The notes beneath the pieces were generated by a model. That model ran no database searches and was not told the origin of the DNA. It saw only the letters and a program-made list of their open reading frames with translations. DNA of 51,245 nt from CBDCWQ01 sp965223435 (GTDB lineage Bacteria; Myxococcota; Kuafuiibacteriia; Kuafuiibacteriales; Kuafuiibacteriaceae). The DNA lies in the NCBI GenBank assembly GCA_965223435.1, contig CBDCWQ010000011.1, forward strand, positions 1-51,245, read 5' to 3'. This document shows, one piece after another, positions 16,588 to 24,979 of this stretch; position 1 is the stretch's first letter, and the number at the start of each line of letters is the position of its first letter. A program made the position numbers and the translations under genes.

Positions 16588-17670
16588 TCATGAGCCTAGG
16601 CTGGCAGCCTTCCCGTCCGGAGACAAGTTTCCATCTTTGCCGCTTTTTTGCTCTGAAGGGAATGCACCCCCACCATGAACCGAGCGAATGGTCTCAAACA
16701 ACGAATACCCCGGGCTAAAACCCAATTCGCTGCGCGCGCGCTGGCCGTCTACGATGCAGTTGTACTGCACGTGGCGCAGCTCAGAGGGTCGAAACCCCGC
16801 CACGTGGAAACGCCAAGTCCCCCGAAGCAGGCTTCGACCCACAAACCAGGGCACCCATCGGGGCGATTTCCCGAGCACCTTCAACAAGCGGGACAAAGGC
16901 GCTTCCCCCGGCCCGACGATGTTGAACACACCCTTGTTGTCGGATTCGAGCGCCAGAAGAAGTGCGGTCACCGCGTCTTCCTCGTGGATGAACTGGACCA
17001 TGGGATCAAAGCCGGTGAGCATCCATGGGCGCGGAAGACGAAGATAGTTCGACGCAGCGTTCCGCACCCGAGGTCCGATGATGTGGACCGGCCGCAAAAT
17101 GGTCGTCTGAACCTCAGGCTGACGGTAAAAGAAACTCTGGACGATCCGGTCCGCTGCCACAAGGTCACGGATTTCGGGATGATGCTCCGCGCCCAAAAGT
17201 GGCGTGTGCTCATCAAGAAAGTACGAATTGTCGGGGTCGGGGCCATAGATCGTGGCGCTCGACAACATCACAAACCGGGCCACCTTATATTTGGCCGCCA
17301 AATCCAAAAGCCGCTCGGTGCCCACCACATTGAAGCGATAGCGGTCAGGCTCCCCCCGTGGGTTGTGCTCAAGCCCTTGATGAACGATCGCTTTGACGCG
17401 GTAGGTTCGGAACACATCCTCAATCGCGCGGCGCCGCACGTCTGTGACCACCGGGATCACCGAATCGGGCATCGCACGCATCGGCCTTCGGTCCACCGCC
17501 ACCACGCGGTGTTTGCGCATCAGCGCCCTGGCCACAATGCCGCCGAAATTGCCCGCCGCACCGGTGGCAATGATCACTTCTTGGCCTGCGTCCAAAGGGG
17601 ACAACGACGCGCTTTCCTTCGCCCAGCCCAAACGCCGAGACAAGGGTCTGAGAGTCCAGAGTTTTCCCAA
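16588..17670 (-). CDS. NAD-dependent epimerase/dehydratase (extended SDR) family protein lacking the Tyr-Lys pair
   Basis: The N-terminal nucleotide-binding motif is TGAAGNFGG (G-x-x-G-x-x-G form), followed by VVAVDRRP, where the Asp should bind the NAD ribose. MLSSATIYGPDP supplies the usual Ser. LRPVHIIGPRV and a C-terminal substrate-binding region complete an extended SDR fold of normal length. The catalytic Tyr-x3-Lys seen in nearly all members is absent: the aligned segment reads EIRDLVAADRIVQ. It may therefore bind but not oxidise a sugar nucleotide, or use other residues. The frame opens at a TTG at 17670, but the fold starts at about residue 32, where a GTG (17577) could be the true start. 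It heads a likely unit with the two small genes downstream. Confidence 0.8.
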   Translation of the reverse strand: MGKLWTLRPLSRRLGWAKESASLSPLDAGQEVIIATGAAGNFGGIVARALMRKHRVVAVDRRPMRAMPDSVIPVVTDVRRRAIEDVFRTYRVKAIVHQGLEHNPRGEPDRYRFNVVGTERLLDLAAKYKVARFVMLSSATIYGPDPDNSYFLDEHTPLLGAEHHPEIRDLVAADRIVQSFFYRQPEVQTTILRPVHIIGPRVRNAASNYLRLPRPWMLTGFDPMVQFIHEEDAVTALLLALESDNKGVFNIVGPGEAPLSRLLKVLGKSPRWVPWFVGRSLLRGTWRFHVAGFRPSELRHVQYNCIVDGQRARSELGFSPGYSLFETIRSVHGGGAFPSEQKSGKDGNLSPDGKAASLGS

Positions 17671-17876
17671 AAAGGGAAGTCATAATTCGCCCCACCAAGA
17701 CCGGCCCAGTCCTCCGGTCAGGGTTAATGACAGGATCGCACCCGCCGCGAGAGCCCGGAAAAGGGAATGATCGAAATCCTCAGTGGACCCACAGAAGACC
17801 GACTGGGCCTACGGACGGTGGTGCTGCAGCCGCCGCGCACATCCGACCGCTCAAGCGCGCGCCTTCTGAACGCGCC

Positions 17877-20330
17877 CTAGGGGCAGTCGGCGGGACAATA
17901 GGTGTTGCTCTCGCTGTATTCGCAAACGCCATCTCCGCAGTCTTCTAGGATCGTCATGCGCGTAGGAGAGAGTACAGAAGCGGTGCTGCTGTATCCTAAG
18001 CCAAGTTGGCCGTATTGGTTGAATCCCCAGCACCAAACGGACCCATCGGTTTTTTCGGCGCAGGCATGATTCGCGCCCGCGAGAACATTCCGGACGTTGG
18101 TCATCGGTGCGCCACCATCCATCACAGCCACAGGCAACAACCGGCGGGTGGTCGTACCATCGCCGAGCTCGCCATGCGTATTTTGACCCCAGCACCAGAC
18201 GCTGTTGTCGTCGAGCACCACGCAGGTCACGTAATGGCCCACACTCATAGACTTTGCAGGATGGGGAAGGCTGGTCACTTCGGTGGGTACATCCTTGCTG
18301 GATGAAGCACCGTTGCCCAGACGATCGTAGTGGCCCGAACCCCAACAGAAGATACGCCCATCCTCCGTCAGCACGCAGGTGTGGCTGTAAGTAATACCGA
18401 TGTCGATGACCGTAGGCAGTGCAACTTGTACAGGCAGCGTTTGATCCACAGTGCTCCCGATACCCAGCCGCCCCTCGTAGTTTTTGCCCCAACACCAAAC
18501 GGTCCCGTCGTTTTTGAGGCTGCAGCTGAACCCACTGCCCAGCTCGGTTTTCACAACCCCACTAAGGTTGTGAACTTCAACCGGCTCCGAGGAATCGACG
18601 AGAGTGCCGTTGCCGAGACCCCCAAAGTTGTTTCGACCCCAGCAGTAGACTTTTCCGTCGGTTCGCGTAGCACAAGCATGCTCTTTGCCCGAAGCAACTT
18701 GAGCGATGTCGGCCCCCACATCGCCTCCTACGGCGACTGGCGTCCTTTCTTTCAGCAACGTCGTCGCAATACCCACCTGCCCGAAATCGTTTTTGCCCCA
18801 GCATGAGATCGATCCGTCGGTGAGCCGGGCACAGGTATTCTTGTGACTGGCTACAATCTGTTGAACGGAGCCTAAACCTTGTGGCTCGACCACGAAAGAC
18901 TGACTGGTCGTTCCACCGTAGCCCAGCTGCCCGCTGGTGCCGTTCCCCCAACAAACACTGCTTCCGTCCCTGAGATTGGCGCACATATGGTGGCTTCCGG
19001 TGCTGATATTGCTTTGCAGAGGCAAGAAGATATTGATCACGTCCATGGAACCCTCGGCACCACAATTGACATAGTTGCCATCCGCATCCTGACCAGCGCA
19101 GGCCGTATCACATGGACCTTCGTCGATGAAGTTACACTGACCTCCCGTGCAAATGCGTCCGGAAGGCCCGTCGCCCTTCACCGAGCAGCTGTAAATCAGA
19201 GGATTGGGATCAAACATGTTTCCCCAGAAGGCCCCCTCGTGGTGGGTATAGGCTCGCTCCTCAGTCATCGTTGTCGGAATGCCCATTCCTCGAATCGAAA
19301 GCTGAACAGTCTTACGGTGAGGGTTGGTGCGCGAAGCCAGGCACGCAGACACGCGGCGCTGTCCGTCCGGATCGCTGTCAAAGTCTGGATTGCTCTTCCA
19401 GCTTGGCGCAAGGCCAATGGCTCCATAATACTGGACCGTCTCGGTGCCACTTGGGTACAGCTGGTAGGTCACCTCTACACAGCCCGGATCTTGGGCACAA
19501 CTGCCACCTGCCGATTCGGGAAGCGCACAAGAAGCCGAGTAGCTGTTGAGGTTGTCGGCATAGGCCCGAAAATCACTGTTGAGTTGAACCAAAGTAGCGT
19601 CAATACAGGCATCTACACTGGCGACCACCGTCGGATTGCCTTGGTCCGTGCCCAGCCCACTCTTGCCGGCCACGTACAGTTCATTCCCATCGCAGTCGGT
19701 CACAACCCGACAATTGGGGTCCGTTGCGCAGTCGATCTGCTCCATGCACGCCGTATCGTTCTCGGCGCAGGGGGCGGGCAACGCGCACTGTATCGTGGCC
19801 ACGTACACCATGAACTCGGTCATGGCTGCGCTCGCATCCACAGCGCTGGTGCACGCAGGCCCCGCAAGCGACGTATCGATGAGATTCGAAATATCAAGAC
19901 TGGCCACCGCCAAGTTGTCGAACAGCATCCCGTTACCCCAGGTGCCATTCCCCCAGCTCCCGTTGCCCCAAGAGCCATTCCCCCAAGTCCCATTGCCCCA
20001 GGTTCCGTTACCCCAGGTCCCATTCCCCCAAGTCCCATTGCCCCAAGAACCGTTCCCCCAAGTCCCGTTGCCCCAGGTCCCGTTACCCCAAGAACCATTC
20101 CCCCAAGTCCCGTTGCCCCAAGAACCGTTCCCCCAAGTCCCGTTGCCCCAGGACCCATTGCCCCAGGACCCATTGCCCCAAGACCCATTGGCCCAAGAAC
20201 CATTCCCCCACGACCCATTGTCAGACGAAAGCGTGGCGACGTCGGTGGGGGTCTTGGCCGAATCCTGACTTTGACACGCCGAGAATCCAAGTGCACTGAT
20301 GCCAATGGGGAGAATAAGGCGAAGCTTCAT
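17877..20330 (-). CDS. RCC1-repeat surface lipoprotein with WGNG[S/T] pentapeptide array
   Basis: The 817-residue product begins with a lipoprotein signal (ISALGFSAC, lipidated Cys19). Residues 37-131 are nineteen pentapeptides of the form GNGSW or GNGTW. A cysteine-bearing middle region (about 150-430) follows. Seven RCC1-type repeats come next, each with a CWG core then GxLG (VCWGNGTSGQLG, SCWGKNDFGQVG, YCWGRNNFGGLG, WCWGKNYEGRLG, FCWGSGHYDRLG, WCWGQNTHGELG, WCWGFNQYGQLG). Seven units make one complete beta-propeller. The C-terminus is CGDGVCEYSES, then YCPADCP, a Cys motif common on myxobacterial secreted proteins. The protein is probably exposed on the cell surface. RCC1 propellers usually bind proteins; the ligand here is unknown. 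It stands alone on its strand, about 200 bp before the SDR gene. Confidence 0.85.
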   Translation of the reverse strand: MKLRLILPIGISALGFSACQSQDSAKTPTDVATLSSDNGSWGNGSWANGSWGNGSWGNGSWGNGTWGNGSWGNGTWGNGSWGNGTWGNGTWGNGSWGNGTWGNGTWGNGTWGNGTWGNGSWGNGSWGNGTWGNGMLFDNLAVASLDISNLIDTSLAGPACTSAVDASAAMTEFMVYVATIQCALPAPCAENDTACMEQIDCATDPNCRVVTDCDGNELYVAGKSGLGTDQGNPTVVASVDACIDATLVQLNSDFRAYADNLNSYSASCALPESAGGSCAQDPGCVEVTYQLYPSGTETVQYYGAIGLAPSWKSNPDFDSDPDGQRRVSACLASRTNPHRKTVQLSIRGMGIPTTMTEERAYTHHEGAFWGNMFDPNPLIYSCSVKGDGPSGRICTGGQCNFIDEGPCDTACAGQDADGNYVNCGAEGSMDVINIFLPLQSNISTGSHHMCANLRDGSSVCWGNGTSGQLGYGGTTSQSFVVEPQGLGSVQQIVASHKNTCARLTDGSISCWGKNDFGQVGIATTLLKERTPVAVGGDVGADIAQVASGKEHACATRTDGKVYCWGRNNFGGLGNGTLVDSSEPVEVHNLSGVVKTELGSGFSCSLKNDGTVWCWGKNYEGRLGIGSTVDQTLPVQVALPTVIDIGITYSHTCVLTEDGRIFCWGSGHYDRLGNGASSSKDVPTEVTSLPHPAKSMSVGHYVTCVVLDDNSVWCWGQNTHGELGDGTTTRRLLPVAVMDGGAPMTNVRNVLAGANHACAEKTDGSVWCWGFNQYGQLGLGYSSTASVLSPTRMTILEDCGDGVCEYSESNTYCPADCP
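19938..20222 (-). repeat. 15-bp coding tandem repeat, 19 copies (x-N-G-[S/T]-W pentapeptides)
   Basis: Nineteen contiguous 15-bp units encode NG[ST]W preceded by Gly (once Asp and once Ala at the edge); a truncated GNGM unit closes the array. Ser and Thr versions alternate irregularly, and synonymous bases (AAC/AAT, GGA/GGG, TCT/TCC/ACC) vary in blocks, as if groups of units had been duplicated. The array sits directly after the lipidated N-terminus, where it would lift the rest of the protein off the membrane. It is a coding minisatellite, not CRISPR. Confidence 0.95.
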
Positions 20331-20410
20331 GCATCAAGGAGGTTGCAAATCGCGAGCCAAGACGAAGAGGCCCCAAAGTAAATGTAAATTGCATCGAACC
20401 CAGTCACAGA

Positions 20411-20721
<311 letters not shown>

Positions 20722-20822
20722 ATCGAGCGCGGAGTGAAGCCCAGGGGAGCCGACCAGTCAAGCGGTGACTATCGGTGGGTATACCTCTAGTGAGGGCCAG
20801 GGGAAGCCCAGTCGGCCTCCCA

Positions 20823-22313
20823 CTAGACGAGGATCGCTTGCGGGGGGATGCTGGATACGCCGCGGGCAAGGTTGATCGACTCGCGGGCATCAGAGAGCTC
20901 GGACACAAGCTCAAGGACCTGTGGGTGGGTCATGATGACCTCGTCGAACCTTTTTTTGCCAAGCCGCAACACAAAACAATCGGACTGGGCGGTGACCGTA
21001 GCGAAGATCGGGCGATTGGTGAGAAGAGACATCTCTCCGAAAATATCACCGGGAGAGAGCGTACCCATCTGCATCACGTCTCCGTTTTGGGTGCGTGTCA
21101 CCACGGCGTTACCGCTGAGGACGATGAAGAGGCCAGAACCCTCCGCACCCTGCTGGAGGAGGACAGAGCCCGCTTCAAAATGCCGACTCTTGAAGAGCTC
21201 CATAAGCGCTCGGCGTTCGCTCGTACGAAAGGGGGTAAAGATGGGGTGGACCGCCATCGCGGTGGACAGCAGCCTTTGTTTGTAGAAATTATCGAGGACC
21301 CCGGCCACGCGCGGATACTGAGCAACCACATTGTCGAGCACCGCTCGTTTGAGCTCAAACACCTGGCAATCTTCCTCTGCGGTCACCGAAGCGGTTCGGG
21401 GGCCCGCCTGAAGGAGCGCCATCTCGCCAAAAAATGCGCCATCGGTCAGGTAGGCCAAGATGACCTCCTGGCCTCCGTCCCCACGCCGCGACACCCGGAC
21501 GCGGCCGGACACCAACACAAAAAAGGAGTCACCATTTTCACCCTCACGGATCACCTGCTCGCCCGGCGCAAACTCGAGCATGCTCATGCGGACCAAAAGT
21601 TCGACAAAGGCGTCCTTGGACAAATCCGAGAAGAGGGGAATATGGGGCTGGGCCAATGCGTCTAGGGAGTGATTCCTGCTGGCCTGAGACTTGCTTCGGG
21701 TGAGCTCTATCGGTGCACTCAAATCGGGCTTTTTGACCACCAGTTCGATGGGCTCATCCTCGGTGCCCACGCCGGGATCGGACGGGGAGGTATCACTCGC
21801 TTCAACCCGCAGAACTTGTCCGGGCTCCACTGAAAAAGCCGAGGTCGGGCGCTCCGCGGGAACCGAAACCGGCCATGAAACCCCGGCCGGCAAAGCACTG
21901 GCTCCTTTCGCCACCGCCCCATCGGACACCGGTGTCCCCGCCACGATGGGAACCTCCTTGGGCGAAGCGGCCGCCTGCGATAGGCCTCCGGTAACACGAC
22001 GTCGCGAGTGGAGGGTCTCGAGCATGTCACGCACCGGATGGTCGGGGCGAATGACCAAAACCAATTTGCACACGGCGATCGCTTTGAGAATCAGACCATC
22101 CTCCGCGTAGTGCCGCGCCACGGGCTCATAGGCGGCAATCGCTTCCTCTTTTTGCCCCAGCTTTCGGTGGATGTCTCCGATCTTGAGAAAGGTTCCAAGC
22201 TCCGTAGGGTCCTCTTTCACGACCCGCTTGTAGAGTTTGAGCGCATCTTTGAGCTTTCCGGCTCGATAACTGCTGGAGGCTTTGTCCTTCAGCTTTCTTT
22301 GTTTCTCACCCAT
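20823..22313 (-). CDS. TPR protein with two cyclic-nucleotide-binding domains
   Basis: The start at 22313 (MGEKQRKLKDK) is preceded by AAGGGGG, better than the GTG six codons upstream; this gives 496 residues. The N-terminal 80 residues form TPR units (SSYRAGKLKDALKLYKRVV). A Pro/Ser-rich linker follows. Two Crp-type cyclic-nucleotide-binding domains come next (about 220-345 and 350-480). The first has the phosphate-binding cassette FFGEMALLQAGPRTAS with the key Arg. The second reads IFGEMSLLTNRPIFAT, with Ile where that Arg should be, so it may not bind nucleotide. There is no DNA-binding helix-turn-helix, so a cytoplasmic sensor or scaffold is more likely than a transcription factor. The gene follows the acidic hypothetical by 14 bp, in one unit. 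Confidence 0.85.
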   Translation of the reverse strand: MGEKQRKLKDKASSSYRAGKLKDALKLYKRVVKEDPTELGTFLKIGDIHRKLGQKEEAIAAYEPVARHYAEDGLILKAIAVCKLVLVIRPDHPVRDMLETLHSRRRVTGGLSQAAASPKEVPIVAGTPVSDGAVAKGASALPAGVSWPVSVPAERPTSAFSVEPGQVLRVEASDTSPSDPGVGTEDEPIELVVKKPDLSAPIELTRSKSQASRNHSLDALAQPHIPLFSDLSKDAFVELLVRMSMLEFAPGEQVIREGENGDSFFVLVSGRVRVSRRGDGGQEVILAYLTDGAFFGEMALLQAGPRTASVTAEEDCQVFELKRAVLDNVVAQYPRVAGVLDNFYKQRLLSTAMAVHPIFTPFRTSERRALMELFKSRHFEAGSVLLQQGAEGSGLFIVLSGNAVVTRTQNGDVMQMGTLSPGDIFGEMSLLTNRPIFATVTAQSDCFVLRLGKKRFDEVIMTHPQVLELVSELSDARESINLARGVSSIPPQAILV

Positions 22314-22327
22314 GATACGCCCCCTTC

Positions 22328-24019
22328 TCACGCTTCAATTGTTGGAAGAGCCCCTGAGACCGTCCGAAACAGCTGTTCCGCGAAGTCCCTCACCAAGGAT
22401 GCGGCCTGCACCCGGGCCCTTTCTACGCACACCGGCTCAGGCTTTCGGGAACCAAATCTTTGCATCCGCTCACGGGCCCATACGCGCTCCGGGACTTCAC
22501 CGTCTGGCCCCTGAGACAGGGCCTCCACCGCAGCCTCCGGCTCGCCCCGAACGACCAAGGCCAACGCCCGCGTCCGCGTCATGACCCAGCCCAGATCCCC
22601 ACTCTTGTCAACCAAAGTCGTGGAAGGAACCTCACCCTTGGTGGCACCCACCACCGCCCCGAGCACCTCTTCTATGGGAAAAAAGATAGGATCATACGCC
22701 GACCCCTCTTCATAGATCCCTCGATCGAAGATCGCGTCCATGGATTCCTGCAGGGTCTGTGAAGCATCTACCCCCAAAGAAAGCTCTCGCAAACAGCCGA
22801 GGTCCGGCGGAAAAGGCGCCTTCGCCACCCGGGCTCCCATCGTAGGAAGGCGCATCGACAAGATTTGACCGCTTCGTGCCACGGCGGTCCCGCGCGCGTG
22901 GCACGCCTTTCCCCACGCGCGGACAAGCATTTCGTCTCGAAACGACAATATCGTTTCCGGAAGCGCCCACGTGACCGGGTTGGGTGTGGGAAACGGCGCA
23001 TGAGGCTCTGGTGCCTTGGTCGTCGCCGGATCAACCGCCTCTTCGACAATCTCCAAGACATCATCGGTGTAAGGGTCTTCAACCTCCCCAGGCTCACTGG
23101 TCTCAACCATCTCTAGAACATCATCGGTGGCATCGGCATCCTCCGAATCTTCAGAAACTGCCGCGTCTTGAGCCGAGGCCTCGGCCTCATCCAGCAGGGC
23201 GGCCTCGGTCTTTGATGCTTCTTCCCCCAAGGCCGCGCCCGAGCCCGCAAGAAGCGCCGCCTGCACGCGCACAAGGCGCCGTATGCTCTTGGATACCAAG
23301 GCGGTATCATCCTCGCCGAAAAGGTCTGCCGCCCGCTCAGGACACCCCAAAACAACCGCGGTTGCGGCCAAACCAAAAGCAGAACCAAAAGACTCCGGCG
23401 GCAAGACCGGAAGCAGCGCCCGTACTTCTATAAGAAGCCTTGCAGTGGTCGCAATTCGATCCAGGCAACGCCGACTGAAAGCAACCTGACAGAGCGCGGA
23501 ATTCCGCTCACTTCGACTCAGACTAAGCTCTGCAAGCCCAGCGATCACCGACACCCCCAACCCATCGAGTTCGGGCGCAAAGTCCGGGCTGGGGCCATCC
23601 CAGTCTCCCACCAGCGCCCGAGCACGTCCGGGAAGCAATCCCCGTTGAACCAGCGCCTCTCTTAGACTGTCAGCATCGAGCGGCGTCGGACGAAGTCCCT
23701 GGTCCGCTCTAGGCACCCGCTCCACGGCCAGTCGGGCGACCAAAAATGCGGCGGCGCTCGCGTGGTGCCGATAGTCGTCCATGAGCTGATGGGGGCGGAG
23801 CATACGCTCGATGACCTTGATGCGGGCATCCAACTCCCCCGGACCCACATCCGGCTCTCGCACCATGGACAAGAGCGCCAGGGCACGCGCCAAATCGCGG
23901 CAGTCCAGCGACACCGAAGCCAGATACGAAAAGCCCCGAGGCGGTGGCGGCGGCGGCGTACCCGGCCCCGCCTTACCAGGCTGGCCCTTCGGTTCGCCCA
24001 AATCGGTCAAAGACACCAT
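22328..24019 (-). CDS. Acidic/helical protein of unknown function
   Basis: I start this at ATG 24019 (MVSLTDLGEP), giving 563 residues. The open frame runs 127 codons further upstream but there overlaps the beta-barrel gene on the same strand, so the extension is unlikely. The N-terminal part is Pro-rich (six prolines in a row) and the next about 250 residues look alpha-helical and Ala/Leu-rich. A very acidic linker then contains the same short motif twice: TDDVLEMVE and TDDVLEIVE. A conserved-looking C-terminal domain follows (DEMLVRAWGKACHARG, later IFFPIEEVLGAVVG). No signal peptide is visible, so it is probably cytoplasmic. It is 14 bp upstream of the cyclic-nucleotide-domain gene. I do not recognise it. 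Confidence 0.6.
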   Translation of the reverse strand: MVSLTDLGEPKGQPGKAGPGTPPPPPPRGFSYLASVSLDCRDLARALALLSMVREPDVGPGELDARIKVIERMLRPHQLMDDYRHHASAAAFLVARLAVERVPRADQGLRPTPLDADSLREALVQRGLLPGRARALVGDWDGPSPDFAPELDGLGVSVIAGLAELSLSRSERNSALCQVAFSRRCLDRIATTARLLIEVRALLPVLPPESFGSAFGLAATAVVLGCPERAADLFGEDDTALVSKSIRRLVRVQAALLAGSGAALGEEASKTEAALLDEAEASAQDAAVSEDSEDADATDDVLEMVETSEPGEVEDPYTDDVLEIVEEAVDPATTKAPEPHAPFPTPNPVTWALPETILSFRDEMLVRAWGKACHARGTAVARSGQILSMRLPTMGARVAKAPFPPDLGCLRELSLGVDASQTLQESMDAIFDRGIYEEGSAYDPIFFPIEEVLGAVVGATKGEVPSTTLVDKSGDLGWVMTRTRALALVVRGEPEAAVEALSQGPDGEVPERVWARERMQRFGSRKPEPVCVERARVQAASLVRDFAEQLFRTVSGALPTIEA

Positions 24020-24135
24020 GGGCGACCATGCTAGCTCGCCTCGAATCTCTCGGCGACCGATCCAAGCTTGGATATACCCGGGCCCAGCCCCCTCAGATCC
24101 CGGTAAATCCCCGGGGTCATGTCCCGTGGTTGCCC

Positions 24136-24825
24136 TCAGAACGCATATTTGAGCGGAACACTCACGGTCATGCCGGGAATCAGTCCTTCCCGCAGGACCC
24201 CCACGAACCGGACCGACAGCCCCACAGAAAAGTCGGTCAAGAGCGTGTAATACTCCACGCCAGTGCCCACCCCAAACGCGGGCGCCCACCGCGATCCACC
24301 CGCCCCCGATTCGAGCGCGCCCAGAGCTGGATCTGGGCTGAGCACGGCCCCCCCGCCATCGACCCGAAACTTCCAGGCGATGCGACGGCCGAGCATCCAA
24401 GCGAACGCAGCGTGAAGGCCGAGCTCCCAGATCAGAAAATCGCTTGGTTTGAGACGAATATTGGGGTCTTGGCTCCGTTCGCTGTCCGAGACCCGTCCGG
24501 CGCCTCCATTCAGCGCAAATGCGGTCCGAAGGCCAAGCGCAAAGCTATAAAAAGCCCCGTGGGCAAGATCCCATCCGAGAACGACACCCGCATAGGTTTG
24601 CGGGGTCGAAAACGTACGGGTTGGAAGATCAACAGCCCTGGTATTGACGCCGCCAAAAGAAACGAAGGCCCCAAAATCGGCCTCCGCGTAGACCCCCCGT
24701 TTGACCAAAAACTCGGACAGAACCGGTGGCTGCTCACGGCGCCCCGATGTCCCCGCATTTTTCCCTTCGGCCGGCACACCCCAGCACGGGGCGGACAGGA
24801 AAAAGACCGTCGCTGCCACCAACAT
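24136..24825 (-). CDS. Exported beta-barrel-like protein
   Basis: From ATG 24825 a signal-like segment follows at once (LVAATVFFLSAPCWGVPAEG), giving 229 residues; the frame extends upstream into the sigma-54 activator gene, which I reject. The start is uncertain because the signal has no basic N-region. The mature part alternates hydrophobic and polar residues in beta-strand fashion (AEADFGAFVSFGG, YAGVVLGWDLAHGAFYSF, LGLHAAFAWML, VEYYTLLTDFSVGLSVRFVG). It ends in VPLKYAF; a terminal Phe is the usual signature recognised by the outer-membrane assembly machine. I infer a small outer-membrane barrel of unknown function. It lies between the FHA activator and the acidic hypothetical on the same strand. 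It does not have the PIYGK motif of the Glt-type barrels in this window. Confidence 0.6.
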   Translation of the reverse strand: MLVAATVFFLSAPCWGVPAEGKNAGTSGRREQPPVLSEFLVKRGVYAEADFGAFVSFGGVNTRAVDLPTRTFSTPQTYAGVVLGWDLAHGAFYSFALGLRTAFALNGGAGRVSDSERSQDPNIRLKPSDFLIWELGLHAAFAWMLGRRIAWKFRVDGGGAVLSPDPALGALESGAGGSRWAPAFGVGTGVEYYTLLTDFSVGLSVRFVGVLREGLIPGMTVSVPLKYAF

Positions 24826-24979
24826 TGTCGTCGTGCCCCGCAATCTGGGCGTGAAACCAGTCAGAGGAGAGGGCCTTTTGGCAAGGACTTCTGAACGCGA
24901 TCGCCCCGAGAAACCCTTGCCCGCCGGGGCCACCGACCCCGCAATCATGCGCCCTGCCAGCCCGCAGGCAAAAAAGGCT

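Noticed and set aside
24020..24400. 127-residue N-terminal extension of the acidic hypothetical
   Set aside because: It overlaps the beta-barrel gene on the same strand and has Arg/Gly-rich composition typical of a shadow frame.
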